Shown: positions 7,235 through 16,954 of the stretch, piece after piece
Numbering within the stretch: the stretch's first letter is position 1
Layout: every line of letters starts with the position of its first letter
Source of the DNA: Dyadobacter alkalitolerans DSM 23607
Lineage (GTDB): Bacteria; Bacteroidota; Bacteroidia; Cytophagales; Spirosomataceae
Length of the DNA: 64,000 bases
Reading direction: 5' to 3'
Assembly (NCBI RefSeq): GCF_000428845.1
Contig: NZ_AUAS01000003.1
Location: forward strand, 124,001-188,000
Notes under the pieces: generated by a model
Database searches by the model: none
The model's input: the letters and a program-made list of their open reading frames with translations, nothing else
Told to the model about the DNA's origin: nothing
Program-made: the position numbers and the translations under genes

Positions 7235-10200
7235 TCACAATCCTACACTCACCGAAACGCCTAGGTTACGTGAGAAAGGAAGACCACCATATTCCATAAA
7301 TTCACCCGCTTTGTTGCTGTATAAACCTTCTGGGTTGATACCGTCTTTCGCTGTGCGATACAGATAGCCCAGGTTACGGCCAACCAGACTTACGCGCAAT
7401 GACTGAATCTTAGCTTTTCCTAACAATGAAGCAGGAACGTTGTATCCAACCGAAACTTCACGAAGCGAAACCCATGAGTTTTCGAACGTAGAATATTCAC
7501 GGATACCCGATGACCATTGCGTAAGGTTCATGTAGTAAGCGTAAGCAGGAATTGGCTTCACATAACCAGCCGCAACTGCATCAGCATATGCCATTCCTCC
7601 CAAATCTTTCGGAGCGCCGTCTACCACAACCTGGAATCCGTTGGCCAGAACGCCTTCCGGAATGATACCATCATTTCTCACATTTCCTTCCGCATCTGTA
7701 AACGTTACGCCGCCCAGTTCAGTATTACGACCTGGAAGTGTGAACGCAAACGATCCCAAAGAAGAACCATACTGGTGCGTTGCAGATGACATCAAACCAC
7801 CGATCTTCGCGTCGGCCTGAACCGTTGCTGTGAAGTTTTTGTAACGGATCGAGTTCACATTGCTCGCAAGGAATTTCTCCATTACGCTTCCCAGTTCCTT
7901 GTCTGCTTTTGACCCGTATGAACCATTGCGCACATAACCGATTCCACCTTCTCCGGAAATGGCTCCGATCACTTTCTGACCATTTGCAGGATTATTCGCA
8001 TCATTCGATTCGTATATCGCGAAACCGTAAGGAGTTATGATCGTTCCGTAGTCTTTTCCAACTCTTGCAACCGACTTAATGTCAGCACCAAAACCAAGGT
8101 TCAACTCGTAAGTGTCTGTTCCCTGAACCAATTCCAAAACCTTGTTACGGTTACGGGAGAAGTTAATGCTTGTATTCCATTCGAAATCAGCCTTTTTGAT
8201 GGGCGTAGCCGTAAGCAAAATCTCAACCCCTTTGTTCTGAATTCTACCAGCATTAACGATACGGCTGCTTACACCAGACTCAGTTGTGGTGTTCAAGCTA
8301 AGAATTTCGTTCTTCGTAATTTTGTTATAGTAAGTTGCATCGATTCCCAAACGGTTGTTGAAGAAACGAATGTCAGCACCGAATTCAACTTCTCTTGCCA
8401 AACGGTTTTTCAAGCCATAGTTAGGAAGTGTGTTGGGATCTCTGAAACCTGCCAGGTTGATCTGGCTTCCATCTGCTTGTAAATAAGCAGGTTTTGGCTC
8501 ATAAACACCTGTCTGGTTCGTAGACCACGCTTCTGTGTCACCACCCGTGTAACCCAAGCTGGCTCTTACTTTACCAAATGACAGCCATGTAGGAAGATTT
8601 TTCAGCGATTCTGTTGCGATCCAGGAAAGTCCTACAGAAGGATAAGAATAAATGTAGTCACCGCTTCCGTTCGCATAGGTCAATGTTGAAGACCAGTCTG
8701 TACGATAGCTGGCGCTCAATGTTAACGCGTCTTTGAATGTCAGGTCACCATACGCATAAAGGGCGTCGATTCTCTTCGAAGGCGTAAGCGCAATGCTTTC
8801 TGTTTTAAGAAGATTAATGCTGTTTGACAAAGAATAAACATCAGGAACGCGAAGACCGCCATCTGTTCTCATGTCAAACTTACGTCCACCGATCAGACGG
8901 TTTGTTTCTCCACCCACCGAAAGGCTGAAATTGAAGTTGTCACCAATCTGGCGTGTTGCCGTAACCAATCCTTGAAAACGGGTCTGGGTTTTGTTCTCAG
9001 AATACTCACGGTATTCACCGCCCGAGAAGTTTACATTATCTCCCCTGTTCTGGTTGTTACCTGTGTACAATTCGTTCTGAACGTTACCACGAACCAGGAA
9101 GCTTAACCAGTCTGTAATGTTACCAGTCAGATCGACATTTCCTCTGAATACCTTTTCATTACGGAATTGTCTGTATTCAAATGTCTGGAACATGAATTCA
9201 GTGATGTTGTAAGGGTCAGCAGAAGAACCTCTGCGGCGGCCGCCGGCGATAGGATCCAGATAATTTTTCGACCAGTAATCAATGTCCATGTTACGCGGAC
9301 GGTTGTATACAAAACGGAAAACCGGGTTGTAGTTACCTCCCTGACGGATCGGGTTGACCATGTCATTATCCGTATAATCCGCACTTACGTCCAGATTAAG
9401 CACTTTTCCGATTTTCTGTGTTCCGCGGATGTTGAAGTTGTTTCTCTTCAATTCCGTTCCCGCAGCCATGATTGACGTGTTTTTCAAAGTTGAGAACGAT
9501 GCACGGAAAGAACTGCGTTCGTTACCACCTTCGATAGCCAGGTTATGGTTGATATATTTTCCAGTCTGGAAGAAGCTCAAAGGATCATTGGCTTTCCATT
9601 CCACCATACGGCCGTCCAGGTCACGCACTTGCTGTCCTTCGAATTTCGGACCGTAAGAGAATGGGAAGTTGGCACGGTCCACTTCGGGAACTCCGTCAGC
9701 GCCGGTTGCAAATGTTGGGCTTAAACCTGCACCATATTCATTTTGCAGGTCAAGGAAACGATATGCGTTTTCAAATGTAGAAGTATGGTTGTAAGTAACA
9801 CCCAAACCTTTGTCCTGACGACCTTTTTTGGTTTGCACAACAACAACACCATTCAAAGCCTCAGAACCATAAAGCGAACTGGCAGCAGAACCTTTCAACA
9901 CTGTCATAGACTCAATGTTGTCCGGGTTGATGTTTTTCATAATGTTACCAAAATCCTGATTAGCTCCCCAAGAGTCAGCTCCTGACGTTCCAGGGCGGAT
10001 AAGCACACCGTCCACAACGAAAAGTGGCTGTGTATTAGGGCTTAAAGAAGCATTACCACGGATACGGATACGCGAAGAGGACATTGGACCACCTGTTCCC
10101 TGGTTGATCATCACCCCTGCCACTTTGCCCTGAAGGGCGTTTACCATGTTCGCATTAGCCGTCCTGGTAATGTCGTTTCCTTGCACAGATTGCACGGAGT

Positions 10201-10579
10201 AAGCAAGCTTTCTCGCTTCCGTAGACATACCGAAACCTGTAACCACAAATTCGTCCAGCGTTTTGTTGTCTTCTTCAAGGTTTATTGTCAGTTGGCTTGC
10301 ATTGCCAACCGGAACTTCCTTGCTTACAAAGCCGATTGATGAAATTACAAGTACGGATGAACTTGAAGGCACACTGACTGTAAATTTTCCGTTCGCATCT
10401 GTTGCGCCTCCGGTATTCGTTCCTTTCACTAGGTAGGAAGCACCAGGCAACGGATTTTGATCCTTGTCCAGCACCGTTCCATTAACGGTTTTTCTGTCCT
10501 GGGCCATGCTCCATGTGCTCCCTATAAGCAGGAGAAGCAAGGTTACCAGACGGGTTAAAGTCGTAAACTTTTGTCTCAT
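7235..10579 (-). CDS. SusC/RagA-family TonB-dependent outer-membrane transporter
   Basis: A 1114-residue TonB-dependent receptor that moves SusD-bound substrate across the outer membrane. It has a signal peptide (1-26, ending SMAQ), a carboxypeptidase-regulatory-like beta-sandwich (about 30-103, beginning KTVNGTVLD), a TonB-box-like segment with DEFVVTGFG at 109-117, a plug domain containing VDGV and PDNIESMTVLKGSAASSLYGSEA, and a long 22-strand type barrel ending in an aromatic-rich final strand. All domains appear intact. Together with the following susD it forms the import pair of this locus. Upstream lie 205 bases before the haloperoxidase gene. No exact TAnnTTTG element was found there, so promoter assignment is open. 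Confidence 0.95.
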   Translation of the reverse strand: MRQKFTTLTRLVTLLLLLIGSTWSMAQDRKTVNGTVLDKDQNPLPGASYLVKGTNTGGATDANGKFTVSVPSSSSVLVISSIGFVSKEVPVGNASQLTINLEEDNKTLDEFVVTGFGMSTEARKLAYSVQSVQGNDITRTANANMVNALQGKVAGVMINQGTGGPMSSSRIRIRGNASLSPNTQPLFVVDGVLIRPGTSGADSWGANQDFGNIMKNINPDNIESMTVLKGSAASSLYGSEALNGVVVVQTKKGRQDKGLGVTYNHTSTFENAYRFLDLQNEYGAGLSPTFATGADGVPEVDRANFPFSYGPKFEGQQVRDLDGRMVEWKANDPLSFFQTGKYINHNLAIEGGNERSSFRASFSTLKNTSIMAAGTELKRNNFNIRGTQKIGKVLNLDVSADYTDNDMVNPIRQGGNYNPVFRFVYNRPRNMDIDYWSKNYLDPIAGGRRRGSSADPYNITEFMFQTFEYRQFRNEKVFRGNVDLTGNITDWLSFLVRGNVQNELYTGNNQNRGDNVNFSGGEYREYSENKTQTRFQGLVTATRQIGDNFNFSLSVGGETNRLIGGRKFDMRTDGGLRVPDVYSLSNSINLLKTESIALTPSKRIDALYAYGDLTFKDALTLSASYRTDWSSTLTYANGSGDYIYSYPSVGLSWIATESLKNLPTWLSFGKVRASLGYTGGDTEAWSTNQTGVYEPKPAYLQADGSQINLAGFRDPNTLPNYGLKNRLAREVEFGADIRFFNNRLGIDATYYNKITKNEILSLNTTTESGVSSRIVNAGRIQNKGVEILLTATPIKKADFEWNTSINFSRNRNKVLELVQGTDTYELNLGFGADIKSVARVGKDYGTIITPYGFAIYESNDANNPANGQKVIGAISGEGGIGYVRNGSYGSKADKELGSVMEKFLASNVNSIRYKNFTATVQADAKIGGLMSSATHQYGSSLGSFAFTLPGRNTELGGVTFTDAEGNVRNDGIIPEGVLANGFQVVVDGAPKDLGGMAYADAVAAGYVKPIPAYAYYMNLTQWSSGIREYSTFENSWVSLREVSVGYNVPASLLGKAKIQSLRVSLVGRNLGYLYRTAKDGINPEGLYSNKAGEFMEYGGLPFSRNLGVSVSVGL

Positions 10580-10784
10580 AGTAAACTTTAGTGGTTAAAT
10601 AAAGGTGGCTTAATTCCCATACGTATGCCCTGCCCTAAAAAGATTTTCAAAGTTGAATAGCCTATTCGTTAACAGCATAAGTATTGATGGATCAAAATAA
10701 ATATAAATATTAACAAAAACATAACATTTATTAAAAAATATTAATAATAAGCATACAAAGTAAGTAGAGTGTTTGGCCGATTGA

Positions 10785-12095
10785 CTATTTGACCTTTATT
10801 TTCGACAGTAAATGACGGCCTACCAGCTCTCCCTGCTGCTGGCCATTGATGATGGAAGACCGGTAATGTATCCCGCCATACAATCGGCTGATCCCCGCCT
10901 CGGCTGCTGCAGCGTTGAAAGACCTGAAAGTGCGGACCGGCAGCCCATAGTCAGTTTCTGTATGATCGTCAAATGAAAAATCTTCTCCCAGAAGGTCGGT
11001 TAATACGACTGCTGCAGCGGCAGAAATGACGCTATGTCCGCTGGTATATTCCGGAAAAGGCGGTGTTTGGAGCATAGGACGCCATTTTTCGTCTATATAA
11101 GCATTAATGACAGTTTCGGGCCGGATAAACTGGCTTCTGTATTTTTCATCCCAGCAACTGATAAACCCGTCGAATAACGCCATGGAAGTCAGGACATAAA
11201 TGGCGGCTGTTTCCTGCCAATTTTTGCCTTTACTTTCCGTAGCCTGTCCTGCAATGGATATCCAATGCCCGCCGGGTGAGAGCTTTTTGGTTGCAAAATT
11301 AAGGTGGCCCTGTGTGTTGAGATAGAATGGATTACAGTCCCAAAAGCTGGCAATCAGTACCTGTTCCTTGTTTAACTTTTGGGTAACATGGTAAACCTCC
11401 CGCACCTCTTTCATAAAAACGCTGGTCGTATCTGTGCTGTATCCCGGAGGCGGAACAGGCTTGAATTGCCCGGCCGAATCCAGGCTAACCGGCCGTATCT
11501 GAGACCAGTAAGGCTCCACAGCATCAATGAACCCGGGCGGTGTTGGCGTCCATTTTCCTTTTTGCTTACTGTAAGCGTACCGGCGCTTTGCCCTGGTTTT
11601 CGTATAATTGTCTTTCGCAGACCAGGTTAATATGCTATCCGCCACGGCCTGTCCTAGTCGCAGGGAATTGTTGTAGACCAATGTATCTTTTTCCCGGAAG
11701 TCATTCAGAATTGTACGGATACTGTCGGTTAGCAAATGCTCCGAAAACACCAGTTTGCCGCCGGTTTTAAAAAACGCATAAACGGCGGCAAGCTCATAAT
11801 TGACTTTCTTTTCACTTTTTAGCCCCTTCATGTCAGGAAATCCGGGGATTTGCCCCTGCATGGTCCGATAACTTTTATCCTGCATAACCAGCGTTTCATA
11901 AGCAGCAACATTGGCATACAAATAAATCCTGCTGGCGGCCGGAGGCGAAAATATATCATACACAATCACGCGCGTTAGGTTTTTTTCAGCCCGGTGCAAA
12001 AGCCTGGGTGTGGGCCCCGCAACGGCAGCAATGCTAACCCTGTAATTCGCAAATAGCAATATCAGCAGCAAATGCAAAGTGAATCTTCCCCTCAT
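10785..12095 (-). CDS. Vanadium-dependent haloperoxidase / PAP2-type phosphatase
   Basis: The 436-residue product carries the full acid-phosphatase/vanadium-haloperoxidase signature: KX6RP at 318-326 (KYRSQFIRP), TSGH at 351-354 and SRX5H at 403-410 (SRLYGGIH). The first and last motifs bind the vanadate or phosphate oxyanion and the SGH histidine is catalytic. An N-terminal hydrophobic segment (6-24) suggests export. The family includes peroxidases that halogenate organics and phosphatases with the same site; sequence alone does not decide. Its start codon overlaps the stop of the upstream FG-GAP gene by 4 bases (12092-12095), so translation is coupled. The SusC gene follows after 205 bases. 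Confidence 0.85.
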   Translation of the reverse strand: MRGRFTLHLLLILLFANYRVSIAAVAGPTPRLLHRAEKNLTRVIVYDIFSPPAASRIYLYANVAAYETLVMQDKSYRTMQGQIPGFPDMKGLKSEKKVNYELAAVYAFFKTGGKLVFSEHLLTDSIRTILNDFREKDTLVYNNSLRLGQAVADSILTWSAKDNYTKTRAKRRYAYSKQKGKWTPTPPGFIDAVEPYWSQIRPVSLDSAGQFKPVPPPGYSTDTTSVFMKEVREVYHVTQKLNKEQVLIASFWDCNPFYLNTQGHLNFATKKLSPGGHWISIAGQATESKGKNWQETAAIYVLTSMALFDGFISCWDEKYRSQFIRPETVINAYIDEKWRPMLQTPPFPEYTSGHSVISAAAAVVLTDLLGEDFSFDDHTETDYGLPVRTFRSFNAAAAEAGISRLYGGIHYRSSIINGQQQGELVGRHLLSKIKVK

Positions 12096-15000
12096 TTCTC
12101 AATGGTTTGTTCAAAGATCACAGGCTCACCATTGTTAACGGATAACACTATACGCCCATTTTTAAGTGCGCTTCCATTCCGGATTTCTCCGCTCGCCCAG
12201 AAACCGGATTGCGCAGGGTTGATGGTTTCGTACTGAAACGGCGCAACTTGTCGCAATGCCACTCCTACTGACGCATCGCAAGGACCCAGCTGGACACGAT
12301 AGGGCGAAAAGTTGCCTGCTAACAGCAAATCAGTCTTTTTGTCGCTGTTAATATCCATCGGAATGATTGTGCTTACCCGCGAGATCTGTGCTTCCTGCGG
12401 CAGTTCGTGTTTTTGGAATTGAAAGTTGCCTTTGTTTTCCAGGATAATGCTGGACAATTGTTTGCAGTGGACTTTGCTGCTTTTCTCAATGGCCTCTGCG
12501 CCGAATATATCCGTTAATGTTGCATCCGCATAGAGTGCATAGCTGGTGTATTTTCGTTTCAAAGCCGGCATTTGATCCAGCATTTCGTCGCGGGAAAACA
12601 TGGGGTAACTTTTGTCACCGATAAAATAAGTGCACACGGGATCTACGACGCCATTTTTGTCAAAATCATCATAATAAATCGTCACAGGCTGCTCAGCGGA
12701 CGCTTTGTATTGATTGTTGAGTCCGCCGTTGCCTAGTACGAAATCCATATCGCCGTCATTATCAAGGTCAACGGGCGTTATAGCGGCCCACATACCGTCG
12801 CTGTTTTGCAGCTCCGACGGGGATTTTTCGGTAAATGTATTTCCTGTGTTTTTATATACTTTAATCGGCATCCAATCGCCTGCCAGCATCAGATCCGGCT
12901 TTTTATCATTGTCAAAATCACTGAAAACTGCCGCGGTAACCATCCCCGGATTTAGCAGGTCTTTGGACCAATCGGCAGTGACATCTGTAAACTTTACATT
13001 GCTTCCCTGACTGTCATTTCTTAAAACATAACTTCTTGCCGACATTGGAAACGAGCCCGGAATGGCGCGTCCGCCCACAAAAATGTCCATATCACCGTCA
13101 CCGTCAATGTCTGAATGAGCAGCACATTGCTTGGGATTTTTCATCGACGGCAATGCCAGGACTTCTTCGTGGAAATTGCCCTTTCCATCATTGATATACA
13201 AATGGTCCCGATATTCCGGCGACTGGTCTTCGAACTCATTGCCGCCGCTTACGACATATAAATCCAGATCCGAATCTTTATCTACATCAAAAAACAATGC
13301 ATTCACTTCCTCACAAGCTGCATTCTGCCGCCAGGGCTGGGCCGCTGCTCCTTCGAACTTCCCATCCGCCTTTTGCAGATACAACACGCCAAACTGATTG
13401 GAAGCACCGCCAAAGAAAAGGTCTTCCAGACCGTCGCCGTTCACATCCGCTTGCGCAAGCGCAGGACCAAATTTTGACAATTGATAAGGCAGAAGCACCT
13501 CCACTTTGAAATCCACGAATTCATTTTCATTGTGAATAAAGTCAATACCAATGCTTAGAGCACTAACTTTTTGCAATGTTGTCTTCAAAATAGTCTTTTC
13601 CTGATCTTTCGGTGCTGCATTTGCATCCGATTCTTTAAGGTTCAGGACTTTGGCGGGCAGATCCCTCAGCATTGTTATTTTTCCGGTAGGCCAAACCACT
13701 TTCAGGGAATCGATCTTTGAAACTTTACCCAAACCAAAATGCAAATCCGAAGTCATGGTTGCCTGATAACCCCGCACCGGGTAAAGCTCGGCATATTGCG
13801 TAATCCCGCTGGCATAAACCCAAACCTTGCTTCCCAGAGCCCGTGTATTCTGCCCAGCCCCGGAAAGCTTGATCGTCAGCCCTTTTTGATCACTATTATT
13901 CTGATAGATCGAAACGGGCTCGTTCACATTGGAGATCACGATGTCCAGGTCGCCGTCACCATCAAAATCCACATAAGCCGCTGCATTGGAAACCGCATCC
14001 TCATTAAAACCCCATTTTTTCGATACATCTTCAAAGGCGAATTGATTGGAACCGTCCGTTGTGTTGCGAAAAAGATAATTTTTCAGCTTGTTGGAAGGCA
14101 TCTTTTGGACCAAACTGTATGTCTTGAAATTCAAATTCCCCTTCCCTACTTCCTTCATTTGCTCGTCTGCGACGGTGTATTTCAGGAAATCCATATTCGT
14201 GAAATCGCGGAGATAGCCATTGGTAATAAGCAGATCCTTCCAGCCATCATTATCCAGGTCGGCCATTAACCCTGCCCAGCTCCAATCTGTGTTGGAGACG
14301 CCCGCCATTTGCCCTATTTCGCTAAATCTGACATTGCCTTCTGCATCCGCGCCCCGGTTTAAATGCAGCATATTACGCATATTCTGGTGGTAATAACCGC
14401 TGTCGAGCAGCAAATGGTATTGGTCGTAAACATCGGGACCTTTGAGCAGCTTCTGGCGATGATTGTCTTCCGGAAGCATGTCCAATGTGAGCACATCGGG
14501 TTTTCCATCATTGTTAAAATCGCTCACATCTGCACCCATGGAAAATTTGGAGAGGTGGGTAAATGATTTTTTCAGTGATTCCGTGAATGTTCCGTTTTTG
14601 TTGTTGACATAATAGCAATCCACTTCCGTGTAATCGCTCGTCGTGTAAAGGTCCGGCCAGCCGTCCTGGTTTATGTCGGCCACAATCACGCTCAGACCGA
14701 AATTCAATGCATTGTTAATAATGCCTGCGTTTTTTGTAACGTCTTTGAATTTCAGCTTTCCTGGCTCACTAATGTTCTCAAAAAGCCTGTTTCCGTAATA
14801 AGGATTCGGCGTTGCGCGCATCTGGCGCGTGTTCAGGAACGGGTTAACCGTGTGATTGGAGTGGTTGAGCAGGAACATATCCAGGTCGCCATCCTTATCA
14901 TAATCAAAAAAAGCAGCTTGCGTCGATTGCGAACCAATGGCATTCAAACCAGCCTCAACCGCCATTTCCCTGAAAACCGGAACGCCGTTTTTGATGCCCT

Positions 15001-15457
15001 GATTGATAAAAAGCTCATTATTACGGTCGGAAAGTTTGCGGAAGAAGCCGGAATGGCAAACGTAAATATCCAGCAGCCCATCGCCATTTACATCCGCGAC
15101 GCTCACGCCCGTAGACCAGACTCCGTTGCCTTCTATTTTTGCTTTTTTGGAAATGTCTTCAAATGTAATTTTCCCGGAGGCGGATCTATTGATATACAAC
15201 TTATTAGGAACTGTATTGCCTGAAATAAACAGGTCGGGAGCGCCGTCATTGTTGAAATCTCCGACTCCTATGCCGTTGCCATTGTAGAGATATTCATAGC
15301 GGAAAATGTGCAGCGAATCATTCTCCTCGATCTTGTTGATAAAATTGACTTTTGTGTCTTTGGGTGACAAAAGTGTGAAGAGGCTTTGTGTCTGGCCCGG
15401 CCAGGAGATGCCGAGAATGGTAAACAAGGAAATGAGACGAAAGTAAAGTTTACCCAT
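12092..15457 (-). CDS. Large FG-GAP/VCBS repeat protein with ASPIC/UnbV domain (CRTAC1-like)
   Basis: A 1121-residue exported protein (signal peptide at 1-23). It contains about 14 calcium-binding DxDxDG-type loops (for example DVNGDGLLD, DYDKDGDLD, DIDGDGDMD, DLDNDGDMD), in two sets that would form two beta-propellers. Between the sets, at about 525-600, lies an ASPIC/UnbV domain (GSKVWVYASG to GLGKVSKIDSLKVVWPTG), which usually sits at the C-terminus of CRTAC1-like proteins. Such proteins are common near SusC/D pairs in Bacteroidota. Function is unknown, but a surface adhesion or binding role is the usual guess. It begins 42 bases after the cytochrome-like gene and overlaps the haloperoxidase gene. 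Confidence 0.85.
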   Translation of the reverse strand: MGKLYFRLISLFTILGISWPGQTQSLFTLLSPKDTKVNFINKIEENDSLHIFRYEYLYNGNGIGVGDFNNDGAPDLFISGNTVPNKLYINRSASGKITFEDISKKAKIEGNGVWSTGVSVADVNGDGLLDIYVCHSGFFRKLSDRNNELFINQGIKNGVPVFREMAVEAGLNAIGSQSTQAAFFDYDKDGDLDMFLLNHSNHTVNPFLNTRQMRATPNPYYGNRLFENISEPGKLKFKDVTKNAGIINNALNFGLSVIVADINQDGWPDLYTTSDYTEVDCYYVNNKNGTFTESLKKSFTHLSKFSMGADVSDFNNDGKPDVLTLDMLPEDNHRQKLLKGPDVYDQYHLLLDSGYYHQNMRNMLHLNRGADAEGNVRFSEIGQMAGVSNTDWSWAGLMADLDNDGWKDLLITNGYLRDFTNMDFLKYTVADEQMKEVGKGNLNFKTYSLVQKMPSNKLKNYLFRNTTDGSNQFAFEDVSKKWGFNEDAVSNAAAYVDFDGDGDLDIVISNVNEPVSIYQNNSDQKGLTIKLSGAGQNTRALGSKVWVYASGITQYAELYPVRGYQATMTSDLHFGLGKVSKIDSLKVVWPTGKITMLRDLPAKVLNLKESDANAAPKDQEKTILKTTLQKVSALSIGIDFIHNENEFVDFKVEVLLPYQLSKFGPALAQADVNGDGLEDLFFGGASNQFGVLYLQKADGKFEGAAAQPWRQNAACEEVNALFFDVDKDSDLDLYVVSGGNEFEDQSPEYRDHLYINDGKGNFHEEVLALPSMKNPKQCAAHSDIDGDGDMDIFVGGRAIPGSFPMSARSYVLRNDSQGSNVKFTDVTADWSKDLLNPGMVTAAVFSDFDNDKKPDLMLAGDWMPIKVYKNTGNTFTEKSPSELQNSDGMWAAITPVDLDNDGDMDFVLGNGGLNNQYKASAEQPVTIYYDDFDKNGVVDPVCTYFIGDKSYPMFSRDEMLDQMPALKRKYTSYALYADATLTDIFGAEAIEKSSKVHCKQLSSIILENKGNFQFQKHELPQEAQISRVSTIIPMDINSDKKTDLLLAGNFSPYRVQLGPCDASVGVALRQVAPFQYETINPAQSGFWASGEIRNGSALKNGRIVLSVNNGEPVIFEQTIEK

Positions 15458-15499
15458 TCGTAATGCTGTTACCGGATATATGCTAACTCATGAACACTC

Positions 15500-16828
15500 C
15501 TAATTCCATTTAAAAACCAGATTTTCATCTCCAGCCTCGCGCTCCACATACATTAAAATCAAGGTCATCATTTCCTGGTCGCTTCGCATATTTCCCGTGG
15601 ACATTACCAGTTCAGGAGGACTATGCGGGTTGGCAGGATTGGCCGCAGTGTTGTCATAAGTGCCTTCTACGTGCACAACGGCTCCTTTTGGTAACAATAA
15701 TGGCTTTTTATATTTGTAAATTTCCTGCCAGCGAAAGTCCCACGCAGGCACATGCACCAACTTCACCGTGTCGCCCGCAGCCGTGGTCGCATAGGCTTTG
15801 AACTCCTTACCCAGATAATGCATATGCGGCCAGGCGTAGAGCAACGAAACATCCGGCTGGTTATTGGCAATCCGCAAACGGAAACTTTTGACCTCATCTG
15901 CGAAAATCATGAACGGCGGACTAATGTCCTTCTCCCCGATCCCGCCGGAACCCAGGCTGATCACTTTCACCTTCCGCTTAATGGGCGTTTTCTTGAAGAA
16001 AATATTCACCCCATCGATGCTTTCGGCATCCACAGAAGACAGTCCGAAATGTACAGTTACCAGCACGACGCCGCGTTTTGGCATGATCCAACCCATATCT
16101 TCGGGATAGGTTTCAACGGTTGTTCCGGGAATCCAGCCACCATAGTAAGTCATTTCCTTTTTGTATTTGACCCACTCATAATATTTGTCACCTGAGGGCC
16201 CGCTCAGATCCACAAAATCGACTGTGTTGTTCAGATCAATGGCAGGATCGCTTACCGGGTGGATCGCGAAATTGGCGTGGTGAATGAGTTTTTTGTTATT
16301 GGAGGTAAATTCAATGGCCTCGACATTGGCCTCTTGTCCAAGCTCAAAAGGAATTTTGAACATGACAAAACGCTCTGCCGCATCGCCCTTTACCATAAAT
16401 GGCTCCTTCATTTTCAAAGCGAGGTCGGGCTTACGCTTATAAGCCGTCCCTGCATTCACCCGCGCCTGCAACTCCTGCTCGGCTTTCAGGTTCTGCTTTC
16501 CCTTCGGCGTGCCGCCATCGATCCAGCCTACAATTGTCTTGATATCCTGATCGCTCAGTGTGCGGTCGTTGGCAAAGGAATTATAATGGTTATCCGCTTT
16601 CCAGGGCGGCATATAGCGCGAGCTTACGACCTGTTTGATAAACTTGGAACGCTTGGTAACATCTTCAAAAGTGATGAGAGCAAACGGCGCCGCCTCGCCC
16701 GTCCGGTGGCAAGGCACACAATTGGCATGAATGATGGGCTGGACATCCTTATAAAACTCCGGAACCTGGCCTGCACACAAATCACACAACAATAAAAGCA
16801 CAAACAAAAGGCCTTTTCGGAACGGCAT
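15500..16828 (-). CDS. Haem c / copper type II monooxygenase-like secreted protein
   Basis: I place the start at the ATG at 16828, which gives an immediate signal peptide (MPFRKGLLFVLLLLCDLCAG); an ATG at 16855 would add nine residues. Just after the signal comes a cytochrome c-type site, NCVPCHR (Cys37, Cys40, His41), within a short haem domain ending near GWIDGGTPKG. The remaining 300 residues match the fold of copper type II ascorbate-dependent monooxygenases, with LIHHANFAIHP and WPHMHYLGKEF offering His ligands. In other phyla this arrangement is often fused behind a redoxin domain. It is the first gene of a three-gene unit with the FG-GAP and haloperoxidase genes. The oxidised substrate is unknown. 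Confidence 0.75.
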   Translation of the reverse strand: MPFRKGLLFVLLLLCDLCAGQVPEFYKDVQPIIHANCVPCHRTGEAAPFALITFEDVTKRSKFIKQVVSSRYMPPWKADNHYNSFANDRTLSDQDIKTIVGWIDGGTPKGKQNLKAEQELQARVNAGTAYKRKPDLALKMKEPFMVKGDAAERFVMFKIPFELGQEANVEAIEFTSNNKKLIHHANFAIHPVSDPAIDLNNTVDFVDLSGPSGDKYYEWVKYKKEMTYYGGWIPGTTVETYPEDMGWIMPKRGVVLVTVHFGLSSVDAESIDGVNIFFKKTPIKRKVKVISLGSGGIGEKDISPPFMIFADEVKSFRLRIANNQPDVSLLYAWPHMHYLGKEFKAYATTAAGDTVKLVHVPAWDFRWQEIYKYKKPLLLPKGAVVHVEGTYDNTAANPANPHSPPELVMSTGNMRSDQEMMTLILMYVEREAGDENLVFKWN

Positions 16829-16954
16829 GGTAATGAGTGGGTTTATCTCATGCAATTTAATAATAGTAAATTGATTTTAAAATAATTTAAGAAATGGGGC
16901 GATTGCATTTCCGATTTTGTACATCCAGAAATTGAATTCCTAATCTTACAAGAT

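Noticed and set aside
7196-7238. Longer start for the SusD-like gene
   Set aside because: It would overlap the susC stop and hide the lipoprotein signal that begins at 7196.
10580-10784. Search for a consensus promoter before susC
   Set aside because: The region is AT-rich, but no TAnnTTTG with correct orientation was found, so none is annotated.
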